From contig JAKFEE010000033.1 in NCBI GenBank assembly GCA_036675815.1, positions 1 through 64,000 on the forward strand: DNA of 64,000 nucleotides, in the 5' to 3' direction. Origin of the DNA: JAKFEE01 sp036675815. GTDB taxonomy: Bacteria > Pseudomonadota > Alphaproteobacteria > Rhodospirillales > Magnetospirillaceae. The notes under the pieces were generated by a model that had not been told where the DNA came from, did no database searches, and saw only the letters and a list, made by a program, of their open reading frames with translations. This document shows positions 1-8,415 of the stretch, piece after piece (the first letter of the stretch is position 1; every line of letters begins with the position of its first letter). The translations under genes were made by a program, and so were the position numbers.

Positions 1-44
1 GCGATGAGGGCGGCGACGGCGGCGGCGAGGGCGATGGTCTTCAT
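1..44 (-). CDS. N-terminus of a secreted protein (truncated by window edge)
   Basis: Only the first 14 complete codons are in the window. They read MKTIALAAAVAALI, the charged start and alanine-rich core of a signal peptide. An AGGAGA Shine-Dalgarno lies 8 bases before the ATG. The rest of the gene runs off the left edge, so neither the mature protein nor its function can be named. Confidence 0.6.
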   Translation of the reverse strand, partial: MKTIALAAAVAALI

Positions 45-116
45 GATGGTGTCTCCTGCGTCTCTGGTTGCGGCTATCCGGTAATTCGGTACCGCTTTGC
101 TGAATTGAAGATGCTA

Positions 117-131
117 TAGCCGACGCGGCTA
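117..131. repeat. Small perfect inverted repeat in leader of the truncated gene
   Basis: TAGCCG and CGGCTA are separated by three bases about 75 bases upstream of the truncated secreted-protein gene. It could be an operator half-site pair or a leader hairpin. Nothing else identifies it. The rest of 45-263 shows no gene I can support. Confidence 0.25.
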
Positions 132-263
132 ATCAACCATTATCTTCATGTGGCTATCGCGATGCTGCCCGAGGCGGCGGGCGCCCGATCGGGGTCCGAT
201 GGAAGTGGAACGCAGCCGGGCGCGTCGCTCGGCGCGATCGAGCGGCTTTCCTGTGCGGAGCTG

Positions 264-584
264 CTATTCGGCGGCCTGCAGCGATCCGGCGGCCGGATCG
301 ATGATGGTCTTGCGCAAAATGTGGTTTGCCGTGCCCAGTTCGCTGACCTCGACGATCACCGGGCACTGTCGGCCAACGCAGGCGGCCAGATGATTGGCGG
401 CGGCCACGGCGTGTTCTTCATCGCACAGATGTCCGATGGCGAAAATCTTGCCGGGAAGGCTGCAATCGAGGACCAGACCCTGGCAGCCTCGCGCCGACAG
501 GCACGCCTGAAGGCGCCCATCGAGACCGGCCAACGTGGCCGAGTGCCCCTCCAGGTCAATGATGGTGAAGCAGATCTCGTACAT
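264..584 (-). CDS. Hypothetical protein, 106 aa
   Basis: I do not recognise this protein. It is a small, cysteine-containing, probably cytoplasmic protein starting MYEICFTIIDLEGHSATL and ending near LQAAE. The frame stays open 126 bases further upstream, but that extension is basic and low-complexity and looks non-coding, so I chose the inner ATG. No strong Shine-Dalgarno precedes it. It shares its strand with the truncated gene at the left edge but lies about 220 bases upstream of it, so an operon is not obvious. The coding call rests on a residue composition that looks protein-like and on the absence of a better frame. Confidence 0.45.
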   Translation of the reverse strand: MYEICFTIIDLEGHSATLAGLDGRLQACLSARGCQGLVLDCSLPGKIFAIGHLCDEEHAVAAANHLAACVGRQCPVIVEVSELGTANHILRKTIIDPAAGSLQAAE

Positions 585-730
585 CGGATTTAAGTAGCGC
601 GATACGCCTTTCCCGGTCAGGTGCTTTTTGGCGTTATTACCAAAGCCATAGCCGCGAGGCGCCGCCGGATCGGTGCCATGACTGGGTGGCGCGAAAGGAG
701 TCCGCAACATCTTGCGGGTAGGCTGATGCC

Positions 731-880
731 ATGAGACCCGCGCTCGGCTACCTCACCATCTCTCGTCAACCACCACGCCGCCGCAAGCAAGGCACTTCCC
801 TCTGGCCGTGGCTGCTGCTGGTCACCACCGCCGCCGCACTGGGCTTGGCTGCGGTGTTGCCCGAGGTCGGCGGGCCGTAG
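731..880 (+). CDS. Possible small membrane protein, 49 aa
   Basis: An ATG-to-TAG frame of 50 codons encodes a basic N-terminus (PPRRRKQG around residues 14-21) followed by one hydrophobic segment, about residues 25-44 (WPWLLLVTTAAALGLAAVLP). This is the pattern of a single-pass small membrane protein. The Shine-Dalgarno is poor and there is no recognised homologue, so it may be chance. Without it, the stretch 585-1010 would be gene-free; I see no RNA gene or clear terminator there. Confidence 0.3.
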   Translation: MRPALGYLTISRQPPRRRKQGTSLWPWLLLVTTAAALGLAAVLPEVGGP

Positions 881-1010
881 GGGCGGGCCTCGACGGGCCT
901 CCATTCCAGCGACTCGACTCCCAGCGAGGATAACGGCCATCATCACCGTCAGGAACGGGAGACCGTCCGCTGACGGATGGCCTTTTGCGTACATGCTGCG
1001 GAGTCGACCC

Positions 1011-1445
1011 ATGCTGGATCTTGTTCTGGCTTCGGCGCACCATCTCGCGGCCTTCGCCCTGTTCGGCATCCTGATGGCGCAAGCGAGCGCCATTCGGCCG
1101 GATTTGGACACCGTCGCCATTCGGCGCCTCATGCGGCTCGACATGGCCTATGGCCTTACCGCGGCATTGCTCCTGATCGTCGGGTTCGCCCGCGCATCGC
1201 TGGCGGCAAAGGGGTGGGATTATTACGCCGCGAACCTCGCCTTCTGGGCAAAAATCGGCGTCTTCGCAGGGATCGGGCTGCTCTCGGTCCGACCCAGCGT
1301 CGCCTTCCGCCGCTGGCGATCCCCGGCAGGCGCCGGCGCGACCGAACTGGTCACGGTACGCCGCTGCATCCAAACCGAGATTGCCCTGTTCACCCTGCTG
1401 CCGATTCTCGCCGCGGCAATGGCGCGTGGCTTCGGCACCTTGTGA
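1011..1445 (+). CDS. DUF2214-family integral membrane protein
   Basis: This 144-aa protein has four hydrophobic stretches, at about residues 5-25, 45-65, 78-95 and 118-140. It resembles the DUF2214 family of small predicted inner-membrane proteins, whose function is unknown. I chose the ATG at 1011 (MLDLVLASAHHLAAF) because GGAG lies seven bases before it; an ATG 18 bases upstream has no ribosome site. A 194-base gap separates it from the PtsN-like gene downstream on the same strand, so co-transcription is possible but not shown. Confidence 0.7.
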   Translation: MLDLVLASAHHLAAFALFGILMAQASAIRPDLDTVAIRRLMRLDMAYGLTAALLLIVGFARASLAAKGWDYYAANLAFWAKIGVFAGIGLLSVRPSVAFRRWRSPAGAGATELVTVRRCIQTEIALFTLLPILAAAMARGFGTL

Positions 1446-1639
1446 CCCGATTTCCAGCATTGTCGCTGCGGGTTGCATCGGCAGCGTTGAGCGAGGAGTG
1501 GAGTTCTGATCTTCCGGTCCTGCACGTCCTCGACCCTTCCGGTGAGGCCGGACAGGCGGAGACGACGGGGCTGCTTGATTACCGTGAAGGCGGGGTTAGA
1601 GTGGAGGGGTCGAAAAACAGCCGCTTTGGAGGCGGGAGC

Positions 1640-2122
1640 TTGGGATTTTTGGACCTTCTTTCGGCGGCGGACGTCATCCTCGACGTTGCTCCCGGCAACA
1701 AGGCCGCCTTGCTGGAGCTGCTTGCGGCGGAAGGTACGCGGCGCGTCGGGCGCTCTGCGGAGGATCTTCTGGAGGCGCTGAATGCGCGCGAGCGTTTGGG
1801 CTCGACCGCTCTCGGCAAGGGTGTGGCGCTTCCCCATGCGGAGATCCGCGACGGCAGCGCGCCGGCCATCCTGTTCGTGCGCCTGAGCCGCCCGATCGGG
1901 TTCGACGCAGGGGACGACCAGCCGGTCGACCTGGTCTTCGCGGTGCTGTGGCCTGTGGCGCAACGCAAGGGCCTGATGAACGCGGTGGCGGACATCTGCC
2001 GGGCCTTGCGCGACCCTCAGGTGCTGCGGCTGCTGCGCCGCGCGCCGACGCCGCAAGAGGTGATCCAGATCCTGCGCAACGCCGCCGACGCCGCGGAGAG
2101 GGACGAAGGCTCGGAGGAATGA
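1640..2122 (+). CDS. ptsN: PtsN-like EIIA(Ntr) phosphotransferase protein
   Basis: The 160-aa product fits the mannitol/fructose-type EIIA fold of PtsN. It opens with LGFLDLLSAADVILDV and carries GKGVALPHAEI, in which His66 is the expected phosphorylation site. PtsN proteins accept phosphate from EI(Ntr) and NPr and regulate targets such as K+ transport. I chose the TTG at 1640 because GGAGG precedes it and the family normally starts at this point; a GTG at 1601 is in frame. It sits 47 bases upstream of the Mrp antiporter operon on the same strand. Canonical ptsN is usually found near rpoN and hpf, so this may be a second, dedicated copy. Confidence 0.82.
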   Translation: MGFLDLLSAADVILDVAPGNKAALLELLAAEGTRRVGRSAEDLLEALNARERLGSTALGKGVALPHAEIRDGSAPAILFVRLSRPIGFDAGDDQPVDLVFAVLWPVAQRKGLMNAVADICRALRDPQVLRLLRRAPTPQEVIQILRNAADAAERDEGSEE

Positions 2123-2169
2123 GGATCGTACCGCGTCGCTCCGTTCGGCATGGAGGCTGACACCGGACA

Positions 2170-5088
2170 ATGCCTCAGGATCTCCTGCTCCTGACCGTCA
2201 TAGGCCTCCCCTATCTGGGAGCGGTGATCGCGGGGCTTCTGCCTTTGCGTGCACGGAACGCGGCGGCCTGGCTGGCTGGTGCGGTCGCGCTCGTCGACCT
2301 GGCCGCGATGGGGGGCATGTATGCGCCGGTCAGTGCCGGAGGGGTGGTCATCCGGGCATTCGAGTGGATGCCGAGCGTCGGGCTGACCTTCGTCCTGAGG
2401 GTGGACGGTTTCGCCTGGGTGTTCGCCGGGCTGGTTTTCGGCGTCGGCGCTTTGGTTATCCTCTACGCGCGATACTACATGTCGGCCGAGGATCCGGTCC
2501 CGCGCTTCTTCGCGTTCCTCCTTGCCTTCATGGGCTCCATGGTCGGGGTCTTCATCTCCGGAAACCTCGTCCAACTCGCTTTCTTCTGGGAACTGACCAG
2601 CCTGTTCTCGTTCCTGCTGATCGGGTACTGGCATCACACGGCGGCCGCTCGGGACGGTGCGCGCATCGCGCTGACCGTCACCGCCGCCGGTGGGCTGTGT
2701 CTGTTCGCGGGCGTGCTGGTGCTGGGCCAGATCGTCGGCAGCTACGACCTTGACGCGGTATTGGCCGCCGGCGACCTCATCCGAACGCACGAGCTGTACC
2801 CGCTGACGCTCATGCTCATCCTGCTGGGGGCGTTGACCAAGAGCGCGCAGTTTCCTTTCCATTTTTGGCTCCCCCACGCGATGGCCGCGCCGACGCCGGT
2901 CTCGGCTTACCTGCATTCGGCAACTCTGGTGAAGGGCGGCGTCTTCCTGATCGCGCGCCTCTGGCCGGTCATGGCAGGGACCGAGGCGTGGTTCTGGATG
3001 GTCGGGTCGGCTGGCATGGTCACGCTGCTGCTGGGCGCCTATGCCGCGATTTTCCAGACCGATCTCAAGGGGCTGCTGGCATATTCGACCATCAGCCATC
3101 TCGGCCTGATCACCCTGCTGCTGGGACTGAACAGCGAGCTCGCCATGGTGGCGGCGATCTTCCACATCATGAACCATGCCACCTTCAAGGCGTCGCTGTT
3201 CATGGCCGCGGGGATCATCGATCACGAGACCGGGACACGCGACCTTCGGCGTCTGTCCGGGCTGAACCGCTTCATGCCGTTCACCGCCCGCTTGGCCCTG
3301 GTCGCCGCCGCCGCCATGGCCGGCGTGCCGCTGCTCAATGGCTTCCTCTCCAAGGAGATGTTCTTCGCCGAGGCGCTGTCGGCCCAGGGCGAGATGTCGT
3401 TCTTGTTCGAGGCGCTGCCCATTGCCGCCATCGTGGCGAGCGCCTTCAGCGTGGCCTATTCGCTGCGGTTCATCCACGGCATCTTCTTCGGCCCGGACCC
3501 GGTGGGGCTGCCCCGCACGCCCCATGAGCCGCCGGCCTGGATGCGGTTTCCGGTGGAGGTCCTGGTTCTGACCTGCATCATCGTCGGGCTCCTTCCCGCC
3601 GCGACCATCGGCCCGTTCCTGGACATGGCCGCCTATGCGACGCTGGGCGCGGCCACACCCGAATACAGTCTGGCGGTCTGGCACGGCCTCAGCCTTCCCC
3701 TGCTGATGAGCGCGATCGCACTCTGCGCCGGCGTGCTGCTCTACTTCCTGCTGCAGCGCAACGTCCTGCAGAATTCGGACGGCCCGCCGGTGATCCGCCG
3801 CTTCGAGGGACGGCGGATTTTCGAGCTGGCGATGGTATTTGTGTCCTGGCGCTTTGCGCGCTTCCTCGAGGCTCGGCTGGGAAGCCGCAGGCTGCAATCG
3901 CAATTGCGCCTCGTCGTCAGCGTTGCGATTCTGGCCGCCGGCTGGACCCTCTATCAGCGGGGCTTGGGGCCGGGCAACCTGCTGCCGGCCCCCGTCGATC
4001 CGGTACTGGCGCTGATTTGGGCGATTGGCGCTGGCTGCGCGTTCGGCGCGGCAGCGCAGGCCAAGTATCATCGCCTTGCCGCCCTGATCCTGCTCGGCGG
4101 CGCTGGGCTGGTGACCTCCGTGACCTTCGTATGGTTCTCCGCGCCCGACTTGGCCTTGACCCAACTGCTGGTCGAGGTGGTCACCACGATCTTGATTCTG
4201 CTAGGGCTCCGCTGGCTGCCCAAGCGCCTGGAGATTCCCGGACGCGACCCCGAAATGGTCACGGCATCCCGCCGCCTGCGCGATCTTACCATCGCGATCA
4301 CGGCCGGGTTCGGCATGGCGATGCTCGCTTTCGGCGTGATGACGCGGTCCCCCCCCGAACTCCTTGCCGAGCACTTCCTGCGGCACGCCTACACCGCGGG
4401 CGGCGGCACCAATGTGGTGAACGTGATCCTGGTGGACTTCCGCGGCTTCGATACGCTCGGCGAAATCACCGTGCTGTGCGTCGTGGCGCTCACCAGCTTC
4501 GCCCTGCTGCGTCGATTCCGCCCGGCCGCCGACAGCGTCGAAATCCCCGAGCAGCAGCGCGAACAGGCGGCTTTCGAAACCAGCGGGCTGGCGGACTGGT
4601 TGATCGTGCCGCTGCTGTTGTCGAAGCTGGTGTTCCCGGCGATTTGCCTGGTCGCCCTGTTCCTGTTGCAGCGGGGGCACGACCTTCCGGGCGGCGGGTT
4701 CACCGCGGGCCTGACGGCCTCCATCGCGATGATCCTGCAGTACATGCTGGGCGGGACGCAGTGGATCGAGGCACGGCTGCGTATCCTGCCGCTGCGCTGG
4801 ATGACTGCCGGTCTGTTGCTGGCGGCGGGGACCGGAATGGCCGCATGGCTGTTCGGGCAACCCTTCCTGACCTCCTACTTCTCCTATGCCGAGTTGCCGG
4901 TCATCGGCACGGTCCCGATGGCGAGCGCCGTTCTGTTCGATGTCGGCGTGTTCGCTCTGGTCGTCGGCGCCACGGTGCTGATGCTTGTCGCTCTCGCCCG
5001 CCAGTCCGTCCGTGGGCAGCGCTCCGTTCCTCCCCGCCCCGTTCAGGCGCCGTTGCCTGAGCCTTCCGACGCTGGCGGAGGGCGCTGA
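2170..5088 (+). CDS. mrpA: Mrp cation/proton antiporter subunit A fused to subunit B
   Basis: At 972 aa this is longer than a stand-alone MrpA (about 800 aa). The first 770 or so residues are the NuoL-like proton-translocating domain with many membrane helices. The C-terminal region, about residues 810-950, is an MnhB domain with the GHDLPGGGF motif, so A and B are one polypeptide, as in many proteobacterial Mrp/Pha systems. Together with subunits C-G it forms the large Mrp complex that exchanges Na+ or K+ for protons across the inner membrane. Its stop overlaps the mrpC start by one base (TGATG). Confidence 0.95.
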   Translation: MPQDLLLLTVIGLPYLGAVIAGLLPLRARNAAAWLAGAVALVDLAAMGGMYAPVSAGGVVIRAFEWMPSVGLTFVLRVDGFAWVFAGLVFGVGALVILYARYYMSAEDPVPRFFAFLLAFMGSMVGVFISGNLVQLAFFWELTSLFSFLLIGYWHHTAAARDGARIALTVTAAGGLCLFAGVLVLGQIVGSYDLDAVLAAGDLIRTHELYPLTLMLILLGALTKSAQFPFHFWLPHAMAAPTPVSAYLHSATLVKGGVFLIARLWPVMAGTEAWFWMVGSAGMVTLLLGAYAAIFQTDLKGLLAYSTISHLGLITLLLGLNSELAMVAAIFHIMNHATFKASLFMAAGIIDHETGTRDLRRLSGLNRFMPFTARLALVAAAAMAGVPLLNGFLSKEMFFAEALSAQGEMSFLFEALPIAAIVASAFSVAYSLRFIHGIFFGPDPVGLPRTPHEPPAWMRFPVEVLVLTCIIVGLLPAATIGPFLDMAAYATLGAATPEYSLAVWHGLSLPLLMSAIALCAGVLLYFLLQRNVLQNSDGPPVIRRFEGRRIFELAMVFVSWRFARFLEARLGSRRLQSQLRLVVSVAILAAGWTLYQRGLGPGNLLPAPVDPVLALIWAIGAGCAFGAAAQAKYHRLAALILLGGAGLVTSVTFVWFSAPDLALTQLLVEVVTTILILLGLRWLPKRLEIPGRDPEMVTASRRLRDLTIAITAGFGMAMLAFGVMTRSPPELLAEHFLRHAYTAGGGTNVVNVILVDFRGFDTLGEITVLCVVALTSFALLRRFRPAADSVEIPEQQREQAAFETSGLADWLIVPLLLSKLVFPAICLVALFLLQRGHDLPGGGFTAGLTASIAMILQYMLGGTQWIEARLRILPLRWMTAGLLLAAGTGMAAWLFGQPFLTSYFSYAELPVIGTVPMASAVLFDVGVFALVVGATVLMLVALARQSVRGQRSVPPRPVQAPLPEPSDAGGGR

Positions 5089-5432
5089 TGGAACTGATCC
5101 TGTCGCTGGGCATCGGAGCGCTGACCGGGGCGGGGGTTTGGCTGCTGCTACGGCCGAGAACCTTCCAGGTCATCATCGGCCTGTCGCTGGTGTCCTATGC
5201 CGTCAACCTGTTCATCTTCTCGACTGGCGGCCTACGGACCGGGGCAGCTCCCATACTCGCCCCAGGCACGTCGGGCAGCCTGGATTTGTACGCAGATCCG
5301 GTGCCGCAGGCGCTGGTGCTCACAGCCATCGTCATCAGCTTCGCCACGACGGCGCTGTTCCTGGTGGTCCTTCTCGCCGCGCGCGGCTTGACCGGCACGG
5401 ACCACGTGGACGGGCGGGAGAACGAGCGGTGA
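5088..5432 (+). CDS. mrpC: Mrp antiporter subunit C
   Basis: This 114-aa, three-helix protein is homologous to NuoK and MrpC. The segments VIIGLSLVSYAVNLFIF and LVLTAIVISFATTALFLVVL are typical of the family. It belongs to the membrane arm of the antiporter. Start and stop overlap the flanking mrpA and mrpD genes, indicating translational coupling across the operon. Confidence 0.95.
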   Translation: MELILSLGIGALTGAGVWLLLRPRTFQVIIGLSLVSYAVNLFIFSTGGLRTGAAPILAPGTSGSLDLYADPVPQALVLTAIVISFATTALFLVVLLAARGLTGTDHVDGRENER

Positions 5433-7033
5433 GCGGCTGGGCGGAACATCTTCTGATAGCGCCGATCGTACTGCCGTTGGTGGTCGGCGCCGCGATGATG
5501 CGGATCGACGACCGCCAGCATACGATCAAGGCCGCCCTCGGCATCGCCTCGGCGACGACTCTGGTCCTGCTGTCGTTCGTTTTGTTGTATGTGGCGGATT
5601 CCGGCGTGACGGGTGTCTACCAGCTCGGCAACTGGCCGCCGGCGATCGGCATCGTCCTGGTGCTGGATCGTCTTTCCGCCCTCATGGCGGCGCTCGCCAG
5701 TACCCTCGGGCTGGCCGCGCTGGTGTTCGCGATCGCCCGGTGGCACCGCGTCGGAGCCCATTTCCACTCGCTGTTCCAGTTCCAGCTCATGGGCCTCAAC
5801 GGGGCGTTCCTCACCGGCGATCTCTTCAACCTGTTCGTATTCTTCGAGATCATGCTGGCCGCCTCCTACGGCATGGTCTTGCATGGCTCGGGCGCGGCGC
5901 GGGTCAAGGCCGGGCTGCACTACCTCGCCATCAATCTCGCGGCCTCGCTGCTCTTCTTGATCGGCGTGAGCATGATCTACGGCATCACGGGCAGTCTCAA
6001 CATGGCGGAGCTGGCCGGGCGGGTGGCCGCCGTGGCCGACGCGGACCGGGTGCTGCTGGAGGCGGGGGCAGCGATCCTGGGCGTCGCCTTCCTGATCAAG
6101 GCGGGCATGTGGCCCCTCGGCTTCTGGTTGCCGAATACCTATGCGACCGTCGGCGCCGCCCCCGCCGCCATCGTGTCGATCCTCAGCAAAGTCGGTATTT
6201 ATGCCGTACTGCGGCTGTGGCTCCTGATCTTTGGGGATGCAGCCGGACCATCGGCTGGCTTCGGCGGCGCCTGGTTGCTGGTCGGCGGGCTCCTGACCAT
6301 CGCCTTCGGCACGATCGCCGTCCTGGCGACGCAGCACCTTACGCGGCTCGCCGGGGCGAGTGTGTTGGTGTCCTCGGGGACGCTGCTGGCGACGATCGGG
6401 GCTGGGCAGGCTGCCGCCACGGGCGGCGCGCTGTTCTATCTGACCAGTTCGGTGCTGGCCATCGCCGGGTTCTTTCTGCTGATCGAACTGGTCGAGCGCG
6501 GCCGCGGCGTCGGCGCCGACGTGCTCGCCGTGAGCCGCGAGGCATTCGGCGAGGACGAAGAGGAGGAGGTGGTGGCGGCGGTCGGCGTCCCCATTCCGGC
6601 GACCATGGCGATCCTCGGCATGGGCTTCATGGCTTGCGGCCTCGTCCTGGCGGGGCTGCCGCCGCTTTCGGGCTTTCTGGCCAAGTTCGCCATCTTGGCG
6701 CCGCTCCTGCGCGATACGGGCAGCGTGGCGGGGACCACCTGGGCCCTGTTGATCGCGCTGATCCTGTCCGGCCTCGCGACGATCATTGCTGTGACCCGCG
6801 CCGGCATCGACGTCTTCTGGGTGTCGCCGGCCGGCAAGGTGCCGCGCATCCGCATCGTCGAAATCGCGCCGGTGCTGTCGCTCCTCGTCCTGTGCGTCAT
6901 CATGACCGTTCAAGCCGGACCGGTGATGCGGTACATGGAGGCGACCGCCAAAGCGCTGCATTCTCCAAAGGGCTACATCGCCGATGTGCTGCCGCCGTCC
7001 GCAGCGGGGCACGTCAAGGGCGGCGGCCGATGA
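5429..7033 (+). CDS. mrpD: Mrp antiporter subunit D
   Basis: The 534-aa product is a NuoN/NuoM-like antiporter subunit with about 14 helices. FLTGDLFNLFVFFEIMLAAS and the KAGMWPLGFWLPNTYA segment carry the conserved charged membrane residues of the family. The frame is open further upstream, but the GTG at 5429 is preferred: it overlaps the mrpC stop as GTGA, follows a GGGAG ribosome site, and gives the usual MrpD N-terminus. An acidic loop around residues 370-385 (EDEEEE) is unusual in so hydrophobic a protein. Confidence 0.93.
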   Translation: MSGWAEHLLIAPIVLPLVVGAAMMRIDDRQHTIKAALGIASATTLVLLSFVLLYVADSGVTGVYQLGNWPPAIGIVLVLDRLSALMAALASTLGLAALVFAIARWHRVGAHFHSLFQFQLMGLNGAFLTGDLFNLFVFFEIMLAASYGMVLHGSGAARVKAGLHYLAINLAASLLFLIGVSMIYGITGSLNMAELAGRVAAVADADRVLLEAGAAILGVAFLIKAGMWPLGFWLPNTYATVGAAPAAIVSILSKVGIYAVLRLWLLIFGDAAGPSAGFGGAWLLVGGLLTIAFGTIAVLATQHLTRLAGASVLVSSGTLLATIGAGQAAATGGALFYLTSSVLAIAGFFLLIELVERGRGVGADVLAVSREAFGEDEEEEVVAAVGVPIPATMAILGMGFMACGLVLAGLPPLSGFLAKFAILAPLLRDTGSVAGTTWALLIALILSGLATIIAVTRAGIDVFWVSPAGKVPRIRIVEIAPVLSLLVLCVIMTVQAGPVMRYMEATAKALHSPKGYIADVLPPSAAGHVKGGGR

Positions 7034-7518
7034 GCCGGCGCTCGAAACTTGCGGCAGTCACGGCCGCCCTCACGGGCGTATGGCTGCTGTTGCACGGGAG
7101 CATGGGCCTCGGCGCCGTGGTGCTCGGGGCGTCGCTTTCCTTGATCGCGGCTCTGATCACGCGGCGGCTCAATCTGCCCCAGGGAAGGTTGAGGCGCCCC
7201 CTCGTGGCCGTCGAGCTTGCGTTCGTGGTGCTTAGCGACATCGTCCGCTCCAACCTCGCGGTTGCCAGCATCATTTTGGGCATAAGGTCTAAGGAGCGCA
7301 CGTCCCGTTTCTTACGCATCCCTCTCGACATGCAGGCTCCATACGGGTTGGCCGCGCTGGCGTGCATCATAACGGCGACGCCCGGAACGATCTGGGTTGC
7401 GTATGACTCCGTCCGAAACAGCGTGCTGCTCCACATCCTCGACCTTGTCGACGAACAGGTGTGGCTCGATACCATCAAAGGGCGCTACGAGCGTAGGTTG
7501 AGGGAGATTTTCGAATGA
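7030..7518 (+). CDS. mrpE: Mrp antiporter subunit E
   Basis: This 162-aa protein has two N-terminal membrane helices and the conserved stretch IITATPGTIWVAYDS, characteristic of MrpE/PhaE. MrpE is an accessory subunit needed for full antiporter assembly. The ATG overlaps the mrpD stop (ATGA) and its own stop overlaps mrpF in the same way. Confidence 0.93.
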   Translation: MSRRSKLAAVTAALTGVWLLLHGSMGLGAVVLGASLSLIAALITRRLNLPQGRLRRPLVAVELAFVVLSDIVRSNLAVASIILGIRSKERTSRFLRIPLDMQAPYGLAALACIITATPGTIWVAYDSVRNSVLLHILDLVDEQVWLDTIKGRYERRLREIFE

Positions 7519-7799
7519 CCGCCCTGACGCTGCTGACCGAAGCCCTTTTCCTTGCCCAAATCCTGCTGGCGGCGGGGATGGTCTGCGCCCTCTGGCGTAT
7601 GCTGCGGGGGCCGCGCGCCCAGGACCGTGTGCTCGGGCTCGACACCCTGTACGTCAACGCCGCCATCCTGCTTCTGGTGTTCGGCATCCGCACCGGCAGT
7701 ACGCTGTATTTCGAAGCGGCACTGATCATCGCACTGCTCGGTTTCGTCACCACCGCGGCATTGGCCAAGTTCCTGATGCGTGGGGAAGTGATCGAATGA
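7515..7799 (+). CDS. mrpF: Mrp antiporter subunit F
   Basis: This 94-aa, three-helix membrane protein contains the MrpF pattern RMLRGPRAQDRVLGLDTLYVN followed by two hydrophobic helices (the run is quoted only in part here: RGPRAQDRVLGLDTL is the core). It overlaps mrpE and mrpG by four bases on either side. Confidence 0.93.
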   Translation: MTALTLLTEALFLAQILLAAGMVCALWRMLRGPRAQDRVLGLDTLYVNAAILLLVFGIRTGSTLYFEAALIIALLGFVTTAALAKFLMRGEVIE

Positions 7800-8185
7800 C
7801 GCACTTGGCTCAGTTGCCCGCCTGGGCCGCGGTTCTCACGGCGCTGCTGGTCGTGCTTGGGGCCGGCCTGGCCGCAATAGGTTCGCTCGGGCTGCTACGG
7901 CTCGGCAGCTTCTACGAGCGGATCCACGCCCCCACCCTCGGTGCGACCCTGGGAATCGGCCTGGTGCTGATCGCCTCGATGCTATGCTTCTCGGTCCTGG
8001 AGCGGCGGCTGGTCGTTCATGAGCTGCTGATCGCCTCCCTCATGTTCGTCACCACGCCGATCGCCTTCATATTGCTCGCGCGCGCCGCGCTGTACCGCGA
8101 TCGCTCGGAGGGTTGCGGCGATGTCCCGCCGCGGATGACCTCACCCGAGCGGAACGGGGGCGCGGAATCGTATCAGGAGCCCTAA
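7796..8185 (+). CDS. mrpG: Mrp antiporter subunit G, last gene of the operon
   Basis: The 129-aa product has the MrpG signature GSLGLLRLGSFYERIHAPT and three helices. The C-terminal 25 residues (from about RSEGCGDVPPR) are polar and extend past the usual family end. It is the final gene of the seven-cistron, six-junction overlapping set. A short hairpin follows the stop at once. Confidence 0.93.
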   Translation: MTHLAQLPAWAAVLTALLVVLGAGLAAIGSLGLLRLGSFYERIHAPTLGATLGIGLVLIASMLCFSVLERRLVVHELLIASLMFVTTPIAFILLARAALYRDRSEGCGDVPPRMTSPERNGGAESYQEP

Positions 8186-8195
8186 GAAGGGCTTT
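8178..8195 (+). terminator. Weak hairpin at the end of the mrp operon
   Basis: AGCCC and GGGCT with a six-base loop span the mrpG stop codon and run into TTT. The stem is only five pairs, so terminator function is uncertain. The rest of 8196-8415 shows no gene. TTGATG at 8267 and TATCGG at 8290, 17 bases apart, are a poor promoter candidate for the ABC operon downstream. Confidence 0.25.
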
Positions 8196-8415
8196 GGGTG
8201 CTGGTCAGCGGCAAAATGCCAAAGGTGTCTCCAGCGGTGGCGGCCATTGCAAGCCATCAAGGTAAATTGATGTATGGCGTGCGCCAATATATCGGGGCCA
8301 CACCAGAACAATGCTTGACCAACAGCGAATTTTTTGGGAAGACGCGCTCGCACATAGAGGGGTGCAATCACGACAGGGCGGCGGAAGAGTCGTCGACACT
8401 ACGGCGGGGGCGACC

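Noticed and set aside
2017..4164. Long minus-strand open frame (about 715 codons) opposite ptsN and mrpA
   Set aside because: Product is rich in Gln, Arg, Gly and His with no family resemblance; it is the antisense shadow of a GC-rich gene.
5195..7012. Minus-strand frame of about 605 codons opposite mrpC-mrpD
   Set aside because: Charged, repetitive composition typical of antisense frames in GC-rich DNA.
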